A DNA stretch of 64,000 nucleotides from Narthecium ossifragum (taxonomy: Eukaryota; Streptophyta; Magnoliopsida; Dioscoreales; Nartheciaceae), in the NCBI GenBank assembly GCA_963920575.1, contig OY986968.1:26604129-26668128 (forward strand). Direction: 5' to 3'. The position numbers and the translations under genes were made by a program. Under the pieces are notes generated by a model. It did not search any database, was not told the origin of the DNA, and saw only the letters and a program-made list of their open reading frames with translations. This document shows, one piece after another, positions 20,594-31,853 of this stretch; position 1 is the first letter of the stretch, and every line of letters starts with the position of its first letter.

Positions 20594-23254
20594 ATGAGCG
20601 GCGGGAAGAAGAAGCAAGGCGACATCGACGTCTCTTCCCCCTGTTCCGGTCTCCCCTCTTTCCTCCCATTCGATGCGTATGACATCTCTCGCATGTCCTT
20701 TTTGGCCTCTGTTCTTATCAATAGGAGGATTCTTGATGGATAGGATCGAGCCCCGAGGATGTTGCGGCGCGCGATGACGGCTCCAAGGTGATTACCTTAT
20801 GGCTGCTTGTTGATTTTTTTTATGTTCTTGAGCACGAGATTGTTGGGATATCGATGCTTTTGATTTGCAGAGTAACAAGCTCAGGTTTCTTGCGGCGCAG
20901 ACCATGCTGGAGAACCTCTCTCCTAATGTTAGGAAGCGCGTCGAGGCCCTGAAGGAAATCCAGGTCGGTTCTAACTTTTAACTTCGCCATCTTGATGATT
21001 TCGCTAGGGCTTTGATCCTTCTATTCTTGTTTAGGTAGCTCGGTTTTGGTTCTTATGTCTTGGTTGTTGCCGATTTTGCTACTCTTCTGCTAAAAGGATT
21101 GCTCTGCTTACCCTAAATAGCCACCTAGGTGGTATTTTAATCTGCATAGGATATATTTCGATATATCGTATTGGTGTGTGGGAGGAATGGGTGGGGTAGA
21201 TCAAGGTGGGGGATGCGAATAGAAGATATGCTAGAACGCAATATTTTCAACTCCAAGATTCAGTATTACCTTATGTTCGATTGGACTTCTAATTGCATGA
21301 TATTCTCGGTTACTGCATGGAACCCTTTTACTTTAGTTTATTTTTTGGCATCCTGCGATTCGCTTTCTTGCAGTGGAAGCAGACTAATGATGTATTCTTC
21401 ATAGAGAGAGGTTTTGATCAGGCATATTTAACTACTTGCGGTACTTCTGCTTAATAAAACAAAGAAAGGATGTAATTATGTTTGTGAATTGTGTCCCAAT
21501 GGAAATAGATTCTCACCGTAAAGAAGAACTTCTTATCATTCATTTGATCTCTATGATGCCCCATGTAATATTTGTGTTTAGTTTAATTTTTATGTTTAGA
21601 GATTTATTTTTGCATTCTATAGGACCAGCATGATGAGCTTGAAGCTAAATGGATTGCGGAAAGAGCAGCACTTGAGGAAAAATACCAGAACCTTTATGAA
21701 ACACTATATACAAAGGTACTTACTGAAGTCTGTTTAGTGCTTTCTGATTTTACAGATCTAATTGGTAGACGGAAACATTAGTTAGTAGTGTTTTTTCCTA
21801 TACGGGGATAACTTTATAATCTAGCTGCTTAATTTATATTGCTGTACTCGAATAGGAGGTTTTACCTGTCAGATCTTTACATACATTACCCATCTTCCAC
21901 TGCTTCATGATTCTTTTATGCATTTTTCAGAGATATGAGATTGTGAATGGCATGGTCGAAGTGGAAGGCATCACGAATGTGACTACAGAAGAAACCCCAG
22001 CTAAAAATAAAGCCAGTGAAGGTTTTGATTATAAGATGAGTTAAAGTTTATTATATATGTTTTTATTTGGTTTGTTTTTTTGTTTGACACAGAGAAAGGA
22101 GTGCCTGATTTCTGGCTCCATGTTTTGGAAACACATGATTTTCTTGCTTACGAGGTAGGTGCCATACTGCTGCTTTCCCTGATATTCTGCATTTTGAGAA
22201 TTTTGTCAGTTGATCTCATGTTTCAGTTTTTCCCCTAATTCTCTTGGGCATATCTAGATTCAAAAGCTTGATAAAGGTGCTCTGAAGTTTTTGAAGGATA
22301 TCAAATGTTGCAGACTTAATAATCCAAATGGTTTCGAGCTTGAGTTTTTCTTTGATTCCAATCCATTTTTCAAGAACTCTGTCCTGACTAAAACCTATCA
22401 TGTGATTACTGGAGACAGGCCAGTGCTGGAAAGAGTGATAGGGTATGTGTTTCTTTGCTTTATTTGCTTTGATAGTTCATGTTGAGGTTATTGTGGTAAG
22501 GATCTCGTCAAGTAATTTTGGTTTTCCTGTAGGACCGAAATTGAATGGTTTCCAGGAAAGTGTTTGACCCACAAGTTGAAAAAAAAGAAACCTAAGAAGG
22601 GATCAAAGAACACCAAGCGTATCATTAATTTAAAAAATCCTGTGAGCTTCTTTAACTTCTTTACTCCACCGAAAAATCCTATGGATGCTGGCCTTGATGA
22701 AGAAACTGTAAGTCAAAATATCATTTGTTAGATGCCTGATGGACGCAATACAAAGCAATGGAAACGTGCTATTGCTAATGAATTCTGCCATTTCTTTTAA
22801 CAGGGTGAGCAGCTTATGGGCCAACTGACTAATGATTTGGATATTGCGTAAGTCCGTTGTTGTTATTCTAAGCTATACAACCTAGGAAGTGAATTTTATA
22901 TGGAACAGAATAAGTGTATCAAAATAGAGGCATTCTTGTTTGGCTCTTGATTTTATCTTTAATTTGAACGACCTCTTAACCTAAAATAATAGGAAATGAA
23001 GGAAAGCCCTTCTCAAAATATATAGTGCATCTACCTTCAGGATGAATTTCACTTGGTGGTGCTTTTGCAGTTCGACCATTAGAAGCGAGATAATCCAGCA
23101 TGCTGTTTCATGGTTTACTGGAGAGGCTATAGATCTGGATGAATCTGCTGGACCAGGGAAGGTTGATGAAGGAGACAAAAGACAAGGCAAAGGAGGTATT
23201 CGTTATAGATCTTATAAGCATGCTTTGATGAATCTGAGGACTAGGGAAGGATGA
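20594..23254 (+). CDS. Nucleosome assembly protein 1-like, copy 1 (core intact)
   Basis: Exons: 20594-20648, 20744-20787, 20871-20963, 21623-21715, 21931-22021, 22093-22154, 22258-22442, 22533-22707, 22804-22847, then 23071 onward. All phases agree. The deduced protein is about 320-340 aa against about 370 for plant NAP1. Recognisable parts are [61 protein letters not shown] and AVSWFTGEA, the NAP histone-chaperone core. NAP1 carries H2A-H2B and H3-H4 between cytoplasm and chromatin. The long acidic tail and C-terminal CKQQ prenylation box of typical plant NAP1 are absent. An 89-base tandem duplication disturbs the last exon, so the true C-terminus is unclear: a read-through stop at 23254, or splicing to about 23456. 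This is probably the only functional copy of three. Confidence 0.8.
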
Positions 23255-23315
23255 TGAAGGAGACAAAAGACAAGGCAAAGGAGGTACTCCTTTTAGATCT
23301 TATAAGCATGCTTTG
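23138..23315 (+). repeat. 89-base tandem duplication at the end of NAP copy 1
   Basis: Units 23138-23226 and 23227-23315 both begin GATGAATCTG and end ATAAGCATGCTTT, with a handful of differences. Each carries a possible splice donor (GAG|GTATTC and GAG|GTACTC), and the first introduces a frame that differs from that of copy 2. Confidence 0.85.
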
Positions 23316-24339
23316 TAACTTCTCGTTCTTGTTTTGTGTTTTACTGATTTGCTATTGCTAAGCTTCATGAGCAGTAATTTTAACATTCAATGGTTTGAGT
23401 TTTCTGCCAAATTGCTAATTTTGTTGTCTTTGTTTTTGTTTGTGCATTACAAAAGAGCACCGGCTCTCATGCCGGAGAAAACCAACAGGTTGAGTGACCC
23501 ACCGGGTTGCAAGCTTTAATAGTTTTCGTGATCATGGAAGCATCACCCCTTTACAGGCATATTGAATGTAGCCTCTGAGATGTTGGCATACTGGACATTT
23601 CTTTGTTTCTTGAGTCGTCTTACAAAAAGAAGATTGAGGATGTGGGGCTGAGTGTTGGTATCTATTGAGACGTTACTGATGAACGAGTGGATTAGCCCAT
23701 GTAGAAGTTCTCGAAGACCAGACATCTTTGGCATATTTCCGTTTGCAGATCTAGACTGTAAACAGTTGAAGGCTAATCCATGACTAGAAGCAGATCTGGA
23801 AGCAGTAATTGGCCCTTACATGGACTCATTTCTTTTCGCAGTATTTTCTTTTTCACAGTATGATGATGAACTCATTTCTTTTTCTGTTCTTCTAATTCGA
23901 ACCTGCTATATAGAATGTACCAACTCAAAAGGGTGACATAGGTTGCTGTTTGGAGGATAGTCAGCAAGTTCCAATTGCAGTAGCATATGAAAGAAATTTA
24001 CATGGATCATCTAGTTATAGCGTGGAAGTGAGCGTGGGCGGAAAGGCTAACACAGTTCGATAAATTATAGCGGGTATGATTATAGTGCAATTACATCTCT
24101 TAGTCTGGCTGTGCTAACAGATCCACCTATTTTCTTTAAAAAAAAACTAGATTAGTTTAACCACTATTATACATATCTTGTTGCATATAGTTCTTTTATT
24201 AAAAATTGAACCTCTGATCCTAGCTTAGAATGACCAAATGCTCTTATAATAGAACAATGACAAAGCATCAATAGGGAATTGGAAGTTTTAAACCCAAGAT
24301 CGTACATATGAGGCTCGTAACGACTTTAAAATCCAATAA
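23316..24339 (+). other. 3' flank of NAP copy 1, duplicated sequence, no gene
   Basis: Bases 23456-23520 hold a possible last exon (STGSHAGENQQ-like). Bases 23560-23660 match the flank of copy 2 near 29280. Bases 23715-23750 and about 23860-23930 match the 3' flank of the coiled-coil gene at 19677-19920. The rest shows no coding signal. Confidence 0.55.
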
Positions 24340-24348
24340 TTTTATAAT

Positions 24349-25145
24349 GGGTTATTTGCATATACCCCCGAAAAAGGTTTATTTTACATATATCACCTTA
24401 AAAAAACAAAATTTGCATAAAAAACCTTGAAAATCTTGATTATTTGCATATAGCCCCTCGGGTTACCCTAGTCTTATTTCTCAGAGCATGGATGATTCTG
24501 GCTGCGCGTTCTTTTTGTGGTTGGATGAGGCTCACTCAACTCTTGATTTAAATCATTACATTGATCTTGAGAACCAACTACTAAGGAGATTCGATGCTGT
24601 CGAGGAAAAACTGCAAACATCAATTGCAAGTTTAGGGAGGAAAATTGATTGTGCCAATGAAACAATGCAAAGTGCAAGGAGATGGGGTGAAAGCATCGAC
24701 AAGATGGGAAATACTGTGTCCAAAATGGTTGTGAGCATACATGCTCTGTTTATCTTCATTACCCTGTTAATTATAATCAAGTTTGTACTCTAAGCAATTG
24801 TGCTTTGTAATCAAGGGCAAATGTTACCTGTGAATTGTTAATTGAAATCAAGGTTATAATCCAAGGCTGAATATGTTAGCTATTGGCTGTAATCAAGGTT
24901 GCAGTATCTGCTTTGTAGTGTATGGTTGTAATCAATGCAAACAAAAATGTGATTTCCATTGCAAATTGCTAATGTATTTCCACCGTCAGCTTTCGTTAGC
25001 TTGCACACGGAATATTCCATTCCCAAGTAACCCGAGGGGCTATATGCAAATAATTAAAATTTTCAAGGTTTTTTATGCAAATTTTATTTTTTAGGGTGGT
25101 ATACATAAAATAAATCTTTTTCAGGGGGTTATATACAAATAACCC
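24349..25145 (+). mobile_element. Mutator-like element (MULE), 797 bp, with ORF
   Basis: Terminal inverted repeats of about 117 bases (24349-24465 and 25027-25145) start GGGTTATTTGCATATA on one strand and GGGTTATTTGTATATA on the other. The flanking 9-bp target duplication TTTTATAAT is perfect at 24340-24348 and 25146-25154. Nine bases is diagnostic of the Mutator superfamily. There is no transposase, so it is non-autonomous. It lies between NAP copies 1 and 2. Confidence 0.92.
24488..24793 (+). CDS. Small protein inside the MULE, zf-GRF-like tail with membrane segment
   Basis: A 101-aa frame starting ATG 23 bases inside the left inverted repeat boundary. The N-terminal CAFFLWLDE resembles the end of a GRF-type zinc finger, where C..FFxWxDE is typical. 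A predicted coiled-coil of about residues 25-70 and a hydrophobic C-terminus of about 22 residues (FIFITLLIIIKFV) follow. Proteins with GRF finger, coil and C-terminal membrane anchor are common transposon-associated genes in monocots. This one lacks the upstream zinc ligands and may be a captured fragment. Function unknown. Confidence 0.5.
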   Translation: MDDSGCAFFLWLDEAHSTLDLNHYIDLENQLLRRFDAVEEKLQTSIASLGRKIDCANETMQSARRWGESIDKMGNTVSKMVVSIHALFIFITLLIIIKFVL

Positions 25146-25432
25146 TTTTATAATTTAGAGTTCATCAACTCTCTCCAAAACCCAGAACCCCACCAGAAAA
25201 GGGGACCGAAGGACGACCTCGCTTCCCCGCCCGCCGGGGTTCGATAAATCACACAGTCACAATGCGTGAATGTGACCAAAAAGACGACCCCACAAACAAA
25301 AATCTCGCCCGCCTCCGACTTTAAACCCGCGACGGCGCGGCGCCCAGACGACGCCCCTCTTTCCCTTGCTCTCTCCTCTGTATATATATATCTCATATAC
25401 ATTCCACCCATGTCTCCATTCGAAGCTTCTCC

Positions 25433-25477
<45 letters not shown>

Positions 25478-25514
25478 GTGTCTCTCTCGGAGGCGGTCGA
25501 GATAGCTAGCGACG

Positions 25515-28500
25515 ATGACCGGCAAAAGAAAGAGGGAAGACGGCCTCGACGACTCTGCCCCTGGTTCTGGTCTCCCCTCTAACCTCCCAATCGATTCGTT
25601 TTGGGTTCTGTTCTCATCGATAGGAGAATTCTTGATGCATAGGATCGAGCGCTGAGGATATTCCGCCGGGCGTCCATGCCCCAAAGGTGATTCCCATATG
25701 GCTGCTTATCGAGTGTTCATGTTCTTGAGCACGAATTCGTCTTTGGATTGCGAGATTGCTAGGATTCGATGTTTTCGTTTTGTAGGATCCCAACAAGAAA
25801 ATTGCAAAGGTGATGGTGCGGCACGGAGAACTCTCTCCTAATGTTGCGAAGCGCGTCAACGCCCTGAGGGAAATCCAGGTCGGTTCTAACTTCGGCATCT
25901 TGATTGTTTTGTTAGGTTTTTGATCCTCCTACTCTTTTTTAGCTCCTCGAATTTTAGTTTCGATGTCTTGTTTTTGTTGATCTTGTTACTGGTCCTCGAA
26001 CAAACGTATACTCTGTTTTACCTAAATAGCCACCTAGCTGGTCTTTGTATGCTCCCTAGATTATATATCCTATTCGTGGTTAAGGGCAGGAATGGGGTAG
26101 GATAAGGCGGGAGATGCGAGTAGAGAGCCGGCATCCTGGAATGCGACAATCCCAAGATTCAAGATTACGGTACAACAGAGTTATGTGTTGAATACTTAAA
26201 TTGGACTTCTAATGGCATGGAGAAATTAGTCTTTGCTTTCCTGCAGCAGAAGCAGACTAATCATGTATTCTTTATTGAAAGATGTTTTGTTTTTGTTGTA
26301 GATCATGCCATTGTAGATACACAATAATGTACCTATCTTTGTGAATAATGCCATCAATAAATAGTTGTTCTTGCTGGAGGGAATAATTGGCATTGCCAAT
26401 GATTCATTTGATTTCTATGATTTCCCATGGTCTTTGGATGCTGCATAGATTATATATCCTTTTCATGGTTAAGAGAGGGAATGGAGTAGGATAAGGCGGG
26501 AGATGCGAATAGAGAGTGAGCGCCCTGGAACACAACAATCGCAAGATTCAAGATTACGTTACGACAGAGATCTGTTAAATTGGACTTCTAATGGCATGAA
26601 GGAATTAGTGTTTGCTTTCCTGCAGCAGAAGCAGCCTAAGCATGCATTCTTTATTGGAAGATGTTTTAATTAGGCATAATACAGTTAAGCAAACAGTGTT
26701 CTAGATTCTGCCATTTTAGATGCTTAATAATGCCATCAATGAATAGAAGTACTGCTGGAAGGAAATTTTGCTTATGATCCGTTTGATTTCTGTGATTTCC
26801 CATGTGATGTTTGTGCTTACTTCAGTTTTATTGATTAGAGGTTCTTTCATTTTCTAGGCCCAGTGTGATGAGCTCGAAGCCAAAATAATGAGGGGAAGAG
26901 CAGCAGCTGAGTCAAAATTCATGAAGGAATGGCAGGACATACCATTTCATAACGAGGTGTTTCTTTTGATCCTTCTATTCTCGTTTAGCAACTTGAGTTT
27001 GAGCTGTGATATCTTTGTTTTCGTTGATTTCTTACTGGTAATTGTTCGAATAAGATATACCCTTCTTTACCCTAAATTGCCACCTAGGTGGTCTTACAAT
27101 GCCACATAGATTGTATCCTATTGGTTTTTAAGGGAAGGAATGGGGTATATCAAGAATAGAGAGATAACATCTCGGAATGCAGCAGTCTCCAAGATTCAAT
27201 ATTCGTTATAATACAGATACTGTTCAATTGGACTTCCAGGGGCATGACATTATTTCACTTTCCTGCAGCAGAAGCAGACTAATCATGTCTTCTTCTTAGA
27301 AAGATGTTTTGATTAGGCATTTTTGAAGTAAATAAGCAGTGTCTAATAATGTAATTAATGTTTGTGAACTTGGCCACCAATGAATAAATTGATTTCTATG
27401 ATTTGCTTATGATTCATTTGGTTGCTACAATTTCTCATGTTATATTTGTGCTTAGAGTCTTCTTCTTAGTGATTGGAAATTTGTTGCATTATCTAGGACC
27501 AAGATAATGTGCTTAAAGCCAAAAACTTGGCAGAAAAAGCAGAACTTGAGACGATGTACCAGAAGCTGTACGAACCACTGTATACTAAGGTATTCTAAAC
27601 TGTTCAGTGCCTATTGATTTGAGTGATCAGATTTGGTAGATTGAAATGTTACTTGGAAAATTTGTCCTGTATTTGACAACTTTATAGTCTACTTGCTAAA
27701 ATATATTGTTTTATTTGAAATTAGAAGTTTTACCTGTCTGATCTTTTCATCTAGTACCATGCTTCACTTCTTTCAAAATTATTTTATGCATTTTTCAGCG
27801 ATATGAGATTGTGAATGGCGTGGTCGAAGTGGTAGGCATCACAGATACGACTACAGAGGAAGCGCCTGCTGAAAATAAACCCAATCAAGGTTTTGAGTCT
27901 AATTTGAGTTGTTTCTTATATTTGTTGTTGTTGTTGTTGTTGTTGTTTGTTTTTTTTTTTTTTTTTTTGTCGCAGAGAAAGGCGTGCCTGGTTTTTGGCT
28001 CACTGCATTGAAAGCAAATAAATCTCTGGCTAAGGAGGTGGATGTCATGCTGCTTTCTCTTCTACTCTGCATCTTTTCGTCATTTGAGCTTAGGGTTCTA
28101 GCTTTTATACTGATTTTCTTGTGCATTTCCAGATTCTGGAGCATGATGAAGTTGCTCTGAAGTATTTGAAGGATATCAAATGGTACTGGGTTGAGCCTCT
28201 AAAGGCATACAAGATTGAATTTGTCTTTGATTCCAATCCATTTTTCTAGAACCCTGTCCTGGAAATATGTATTCACATGACTGGTGAGGATGAAGAAATG
28301 GTACTAACGGCATATGGGTATGTGTTGCTCTAAGTTATATGCTCTGATAGCTCTTTTCAAGGCTATTGGTGGTCAGGAGCTCGTCAAGCTAATTTGGTTT
28401 CAATGCAGGACCAAAATTGAATGGTTTCCAGGAAAGAGTCTGCTAGGAATGAAACGTAAGGAGGGATCTGGGTCCCCTTCTGGGCCTATTCCCAATTCAG

Positions 28501-28951
28501 AAGGTTTTGTGAGCTTCTTTAACTTCTTTAGTCCACCAGATAGTCCCGAGGATGAACGCTGTTCTGATGAAGAGGACGTAAGTCAAATCTCATTTGCTTC
28601 ATGCCTAAAACATTTAGTACGAGACGGTAGCAGTTTGCTATAGTTAGTGTGACTTACGTCATATCTTCTGACAGTGGGGTAAGATTGGGGACCAGGTGCA
28701 CCGAGATGTTGATATTGCGTAAGTCCTTTATTTTCATGCTAAGCGACCCACGCTTAAGAATGTGATATTGTATGGTCAACAGAAAATTGTATCGAAATGG
28801 ATGCATTCTTGTTTGGCTCTTGATTTTCATTGCATATTCCTTTCAGATAAGATTCTAACTTCCGGTGCTTTTTTGCAGTTGGGCCATTAGAGACGAGATA
28901 ATCCCTCATGCTGTTTCATGGTTTATTGGAGAGGCAGACGAGGAAGAATAA
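25515..28951 (+). pseudogene. Nucleosome assembly protein 1-like, copy 2 (broken)
   Basis: Same exon plan as copy 1: 25515-25569, 25643-25686, 25786-25878, 26858-26956 (exon 4a), 27497-27589 (exon 4b), 27799-27889, 27976-28037, 28133-28317, 28409-28577, 28675-28718 and 28879-28951. Exon sizes 55, 44, 93, 91, 62, 185 and 44 equal those of copy 1. A TAG at 28247-28249 falls inside the core motif (SNPFF, stop, N; copy 1 has AAG, Lys). A TAA at 28949-28951 ends the frame before a tail still readable as DEAYKDKAKK. Exon 4 and intron 3 sequence is duplicated internally. Any product would stop mid-core, so a full histone chaperone is not expected. Confidence 0.82.
26025..27480 (+). repeat. Internal duplications of NAP intron 3 and exon 4
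   Basis: The intron segment with CAGAAGCAGACTAATCATGT occurs three times in copy 2 (about 26250, 26625 and 27270) but once in copy 1 (21372). Exon 4a (26858-26956, 33 codons) and exon 4b (27497-27589, 31 codons) are both phase 0 on each side, so either or both could be spliced in frame. Confidence 0.75.
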
Positions 28952-29690
28952 GATGAAGCATATAAAGACAAGGCGAAGAAGGTACTCCTGTAAGACTCGA
29001 TAAGCATGTGTTGTAACTTCTCGTCCTAATTTGGGGTAATATTGCTTTTTCTGACTGTTAAGCTTCACAAGCGATCATTTCCTTCTTTCTTTATTTCTTT
29101 TTGATTCAATGGTTTCAGCTTGCTGCAAAAACGGTAATTTTTGTGCCCTTTTTTTTTGCGCATTTCAGAAGAGCTCAGGCTCTCATACTGGAGAAAATCG
29201 TTCATTGACTTGTGGGGTGGAAGCAGCAATAGTTCTTTCTATGATGGAAGTATCTGTCTTTATAAGCAGATTGGCTGTAGTCTTTGAGATGTTGGCATAG
29301 TGAACATTCTTTTTCTTGATTCGTCCTACAAACAACGCACAGAATGTAGGCATATTGACCCTTGGTTCTTTCTCTTTCTTCTGTTTTAGTATTCGCAGTG
29401 TTTCCGTACACAATGGGCCAAATTTTGAAGCCCTTCACCTGGTTTTTTTGTTGTCTTGTTTTTCTTTTTTTGTTGATGAGATGAGCCCAAGTTTGTAGGT
29501 AGTTCTGAATGCTATTGTTTTGTCATCAAGCTTGGCTAATATGGTATTTGGTAATTGGTCTTTCAGCTTAATAGAATCATATAAAACTGTATGGATTCTC
29601 GATGTTGCCCCAAGGAAATATGATCTATTACTTGTTGAGCCATGACAATTCCATTTGATGAATTTTGATCTATTAGATGTAATGTCACTA
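28952..29690 (+). other. 3' flank of NAP copy 2
   Basis: Bases 29168-29300 retain a readable last-exon remnant (SSGSHTGEN). Bases 29400-29660 match the flank of copy 3, now split between 33385-33430 and 39560-39770. No independent gene. Confidence 0.55.
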
Positions 29691-29708
29691 TGTCAGACCA
29701 TAGATGCT

Positions 29709-30070
29709 TTTTTTTAACAGATAAGTCGAAAGGCCGGAGGGCAAAGCCACAATGTAAACTACATAACATCATAATCCAAGCATTGGTCATCACAAAAATC
29801 AGCCAAACGTCTGGCATTCCTAGCAACCATATCCGCTCTCTCGTATTGAATACTATTGAATTCACGAGGAGTGTAAACAATGGAAAAATCAATAAAAGAA
29901 CCTATGCTTCACTGGATATTCTGAACAATTGGCGCGTAGGAACGAACCCAAGGAGCTCCACTCTGAATAATCTTCACTAGAACCAAAGAATCACTGTCCA
30001 CAACTAATCTTCTAATTCCTTTATCAACACAACAGCTGTCTTAACAGCAATGTCAGACCTTAGATGTTAG
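29709..30070 (-). mobile_element. LINE 3' fragment (RNase H-like end)
   Basis: The minus strand reads RNase H-like coding sequence with VDSDSLVLVKIIQSGAPWV and ARNARRLADF, the latter being the region of the last catalytic Asp, then an untranslated end and an A-run at 29709-29716. Several stops interrupt it. 5'-truncated. Confidence 0.65.
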
Positions 30071-30488
30071 CACAACTTAAAAGCGCCAATTCCATTTTCA
30101 CAAGGGGTTCACAAAGCCTTCCACAACTTTTGAAATGACGAATTTGATGGTTGAACAGCAAGTCTCTTACCCAAACTATCATCATAGTTGCTCATTTGGC
30201 AAACTAATTTGTACCGAGCAAACACAATAACCTATTTAAGCAACAAAAACTATATTACGCCCGTGTTATATATAGTCACCAGGCCTCTCTCCAAAACCCA
30301 AAACCCCCCACAAACGTCACCACAAAAGGGGTCCCAAAGGGCGACCCCACTCGCCCGACGCGGGGGACCCCACCGCTTTATAAAGTTTAAACCCGCGAGA
30401 GCGCCAACACAATAGGACAGCCCTCTTCTTTCAAACCTTCTCCCGTCTCTCTCTGTGGCGGACGAGGTCGAGATAGCCGGCGACGACG
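30071..30488 (+). other. Promoter region of NAP copy 3
   Basis: Bases 30280-30488 match the upstream region of copy 2 (25180-25514), including AACCCGCGA and the GTCGAGATAGC leader. Bases 30071-30280 show nothing recognisable. Confidence 0.5.
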
Positions 30489-30846
30489 ATGAGCAGCGAA
30501 AGCAAGAAGCCAGACGGCCAAGGCGGCTCTGCGCCTGGTTCTGGTCTCCTCTCTTACCTCCCAATCGATACTCTTTGGGTTCTGTTCTTATCGATAGGAG
30601 AATTCTTGATGCATAGGATCGAACGCCGAGGATAGTGCGTGGCACGTTACTGCCTCCAAGGTGATTCCTTTATGGATGATTGTTGATGTTCTTGAGCAAG
30701 AATTCGTCTTTGGATTGCGAGATTGTTGGGATTGAGATTGTTTTGGTTTGCAGGATGACAAGCTCCGGATTCTTCCAGCGCAGACCGTGCTGGAGAACCT
30801 CTCTCCTAGGGTTAGGAAGCGCATCAAGACCCTGAGGGAAATCCAG
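30489..30846 (+). pseudogene. Nucleosome assembly protein 1-like, copy 3 (exons 1-3 only)
   Basis: Exons 30489-30543, 30617-30660 and 30754-30846 have exactly the lengths (55, 44, 93) and phases of copies 1 and 2, and read without stops (SAPGSGSNAEDSAW; ENLSPRVRKRIKTLREIQ). Homology continues into intron 3 to about 31012, then stops. Exons 4-10 are missing, while the gene's 3' flank reappears at 33385 and, after an LTR element, at 39560. The N-terminal piece contains the start of the NAP dimerisation helix but none of the histone-binding core. Confidence 0.8.
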
Positions 30847-31015
30847 GTCGGCTCTAACTTCGCCATCTCAATGGTTTCGCTGTGTCTTTGGTCCCCCTAC
30901 ACTTGCTCAGCTAGTCGATTCAAGTTGCGATCGTCTTGGTTTTCATTGATCTCTTTGGATGCTGCGTAGATTATATATCCTATTCGTGGTTAGGCGAAGG
31001 AATAGGGTAAGACAT

Positions 31016-31200
31016 TAAAGCAGTAGTCCTAGCAAATCTTAAGCAAGGCATATGAGAGGCATTAAGTCAAATGGAATGTTGATTGCTACTTTGGATGCAT
31101 GTCATGAGACTATTGAACTTCTTATACCTTGTGAACCTTCAGTCCCTGAGGAAAGAATTTGGTTTTGCATGGAAGACAAAAAAATAACAGTCAGATGCTG
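31016..31200 (+). pseudogene. Captured exon of a tRNA-binding (EMAP/Arc1p-like) domain protein
   Basis: Bases 31052-31166 read MRGIKSNGMLIATLDACHE and then ELLIPCEPSVPEERIWF. This matches the conserved MRGxKSxGMLLAAS ... VELLxPPxGSxPGxRxWF segment of plant OB-fold tRNA-binding domain proteins. The preceding VVLAN-like codons are out of frame by one. Only this exon is recognisable, and it lies in the foreign segment that replaced the body of NAP copy 3. Confidence 0.6.
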
Positions 31201-31280
31201 CGACACGAAATAAGCTAATGAATTTTTTCTACCCGATAGTTCTTGTTTGCTTAGAATATTTAATATACTGCTTTCTTCCT

Positions 31281-31853
31281 CGTGCTAGACAAAACAGAGC
31301 ATGCTTGAAACATATCTAGACAATCACCAAAAATACCAATAATCTTTATCCAACCTAGGCTACGGCTGCATGAAGGAGAAAGTAACTATAATACATGCTT
31401 AAACAATTGAATCTTATACTAATGAATTCTTCTACAACCATGAAAAGTAAATTAATTCCACATGCTAATGAAGGCAGGTATACAACATAATATGTACTTT
31501 AAGTTAGAAAAGATTATTAATGAGTCCTTAATCAAGGAGAGGTCTTGAGCAGATCCTCTGAAGCAAACACTGAAACCTCACATTAAAAGTTTCTAATATA
31601 TTGTGGTTGTATCAGGAAGCAGCAGTTATAGAGAAGTCAAAATAGACCATGCTTGAAACATATCTAGACAATCACCAATAATACCAATGATCTTTATCCA
31701 ACCTAGGCTACGGCTGCATGAAGGAGAAAGTAACCATAATATATGCTTAAACAATCGAATCTTATACTAATGAATTCTTCTACAGACATAAAAACTAAAT
31801 TAATTCCACATGCTAATGAAGGCATATATACAACAGCATATGCACTTTAAATC
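31281..31853. repeat. Direct repeat, about 220 bases, two copies
   Basis: Bases 31281-31505 and 31635-31853 match along their length (CATGCTTGAAACATATCTAG at each start; GAATTCTTCTACA inside), spaced about 355 bases apart. Not recognised as a known element terminus. Confidence 0.8.

Noticed and set aside
24488..24793. Calling the MULE ORF a full GRF zinc-finger protein
   Set aside because: Only the C-terminal part of the finger pattern is present. The preceding Cys and His ligands are missing.
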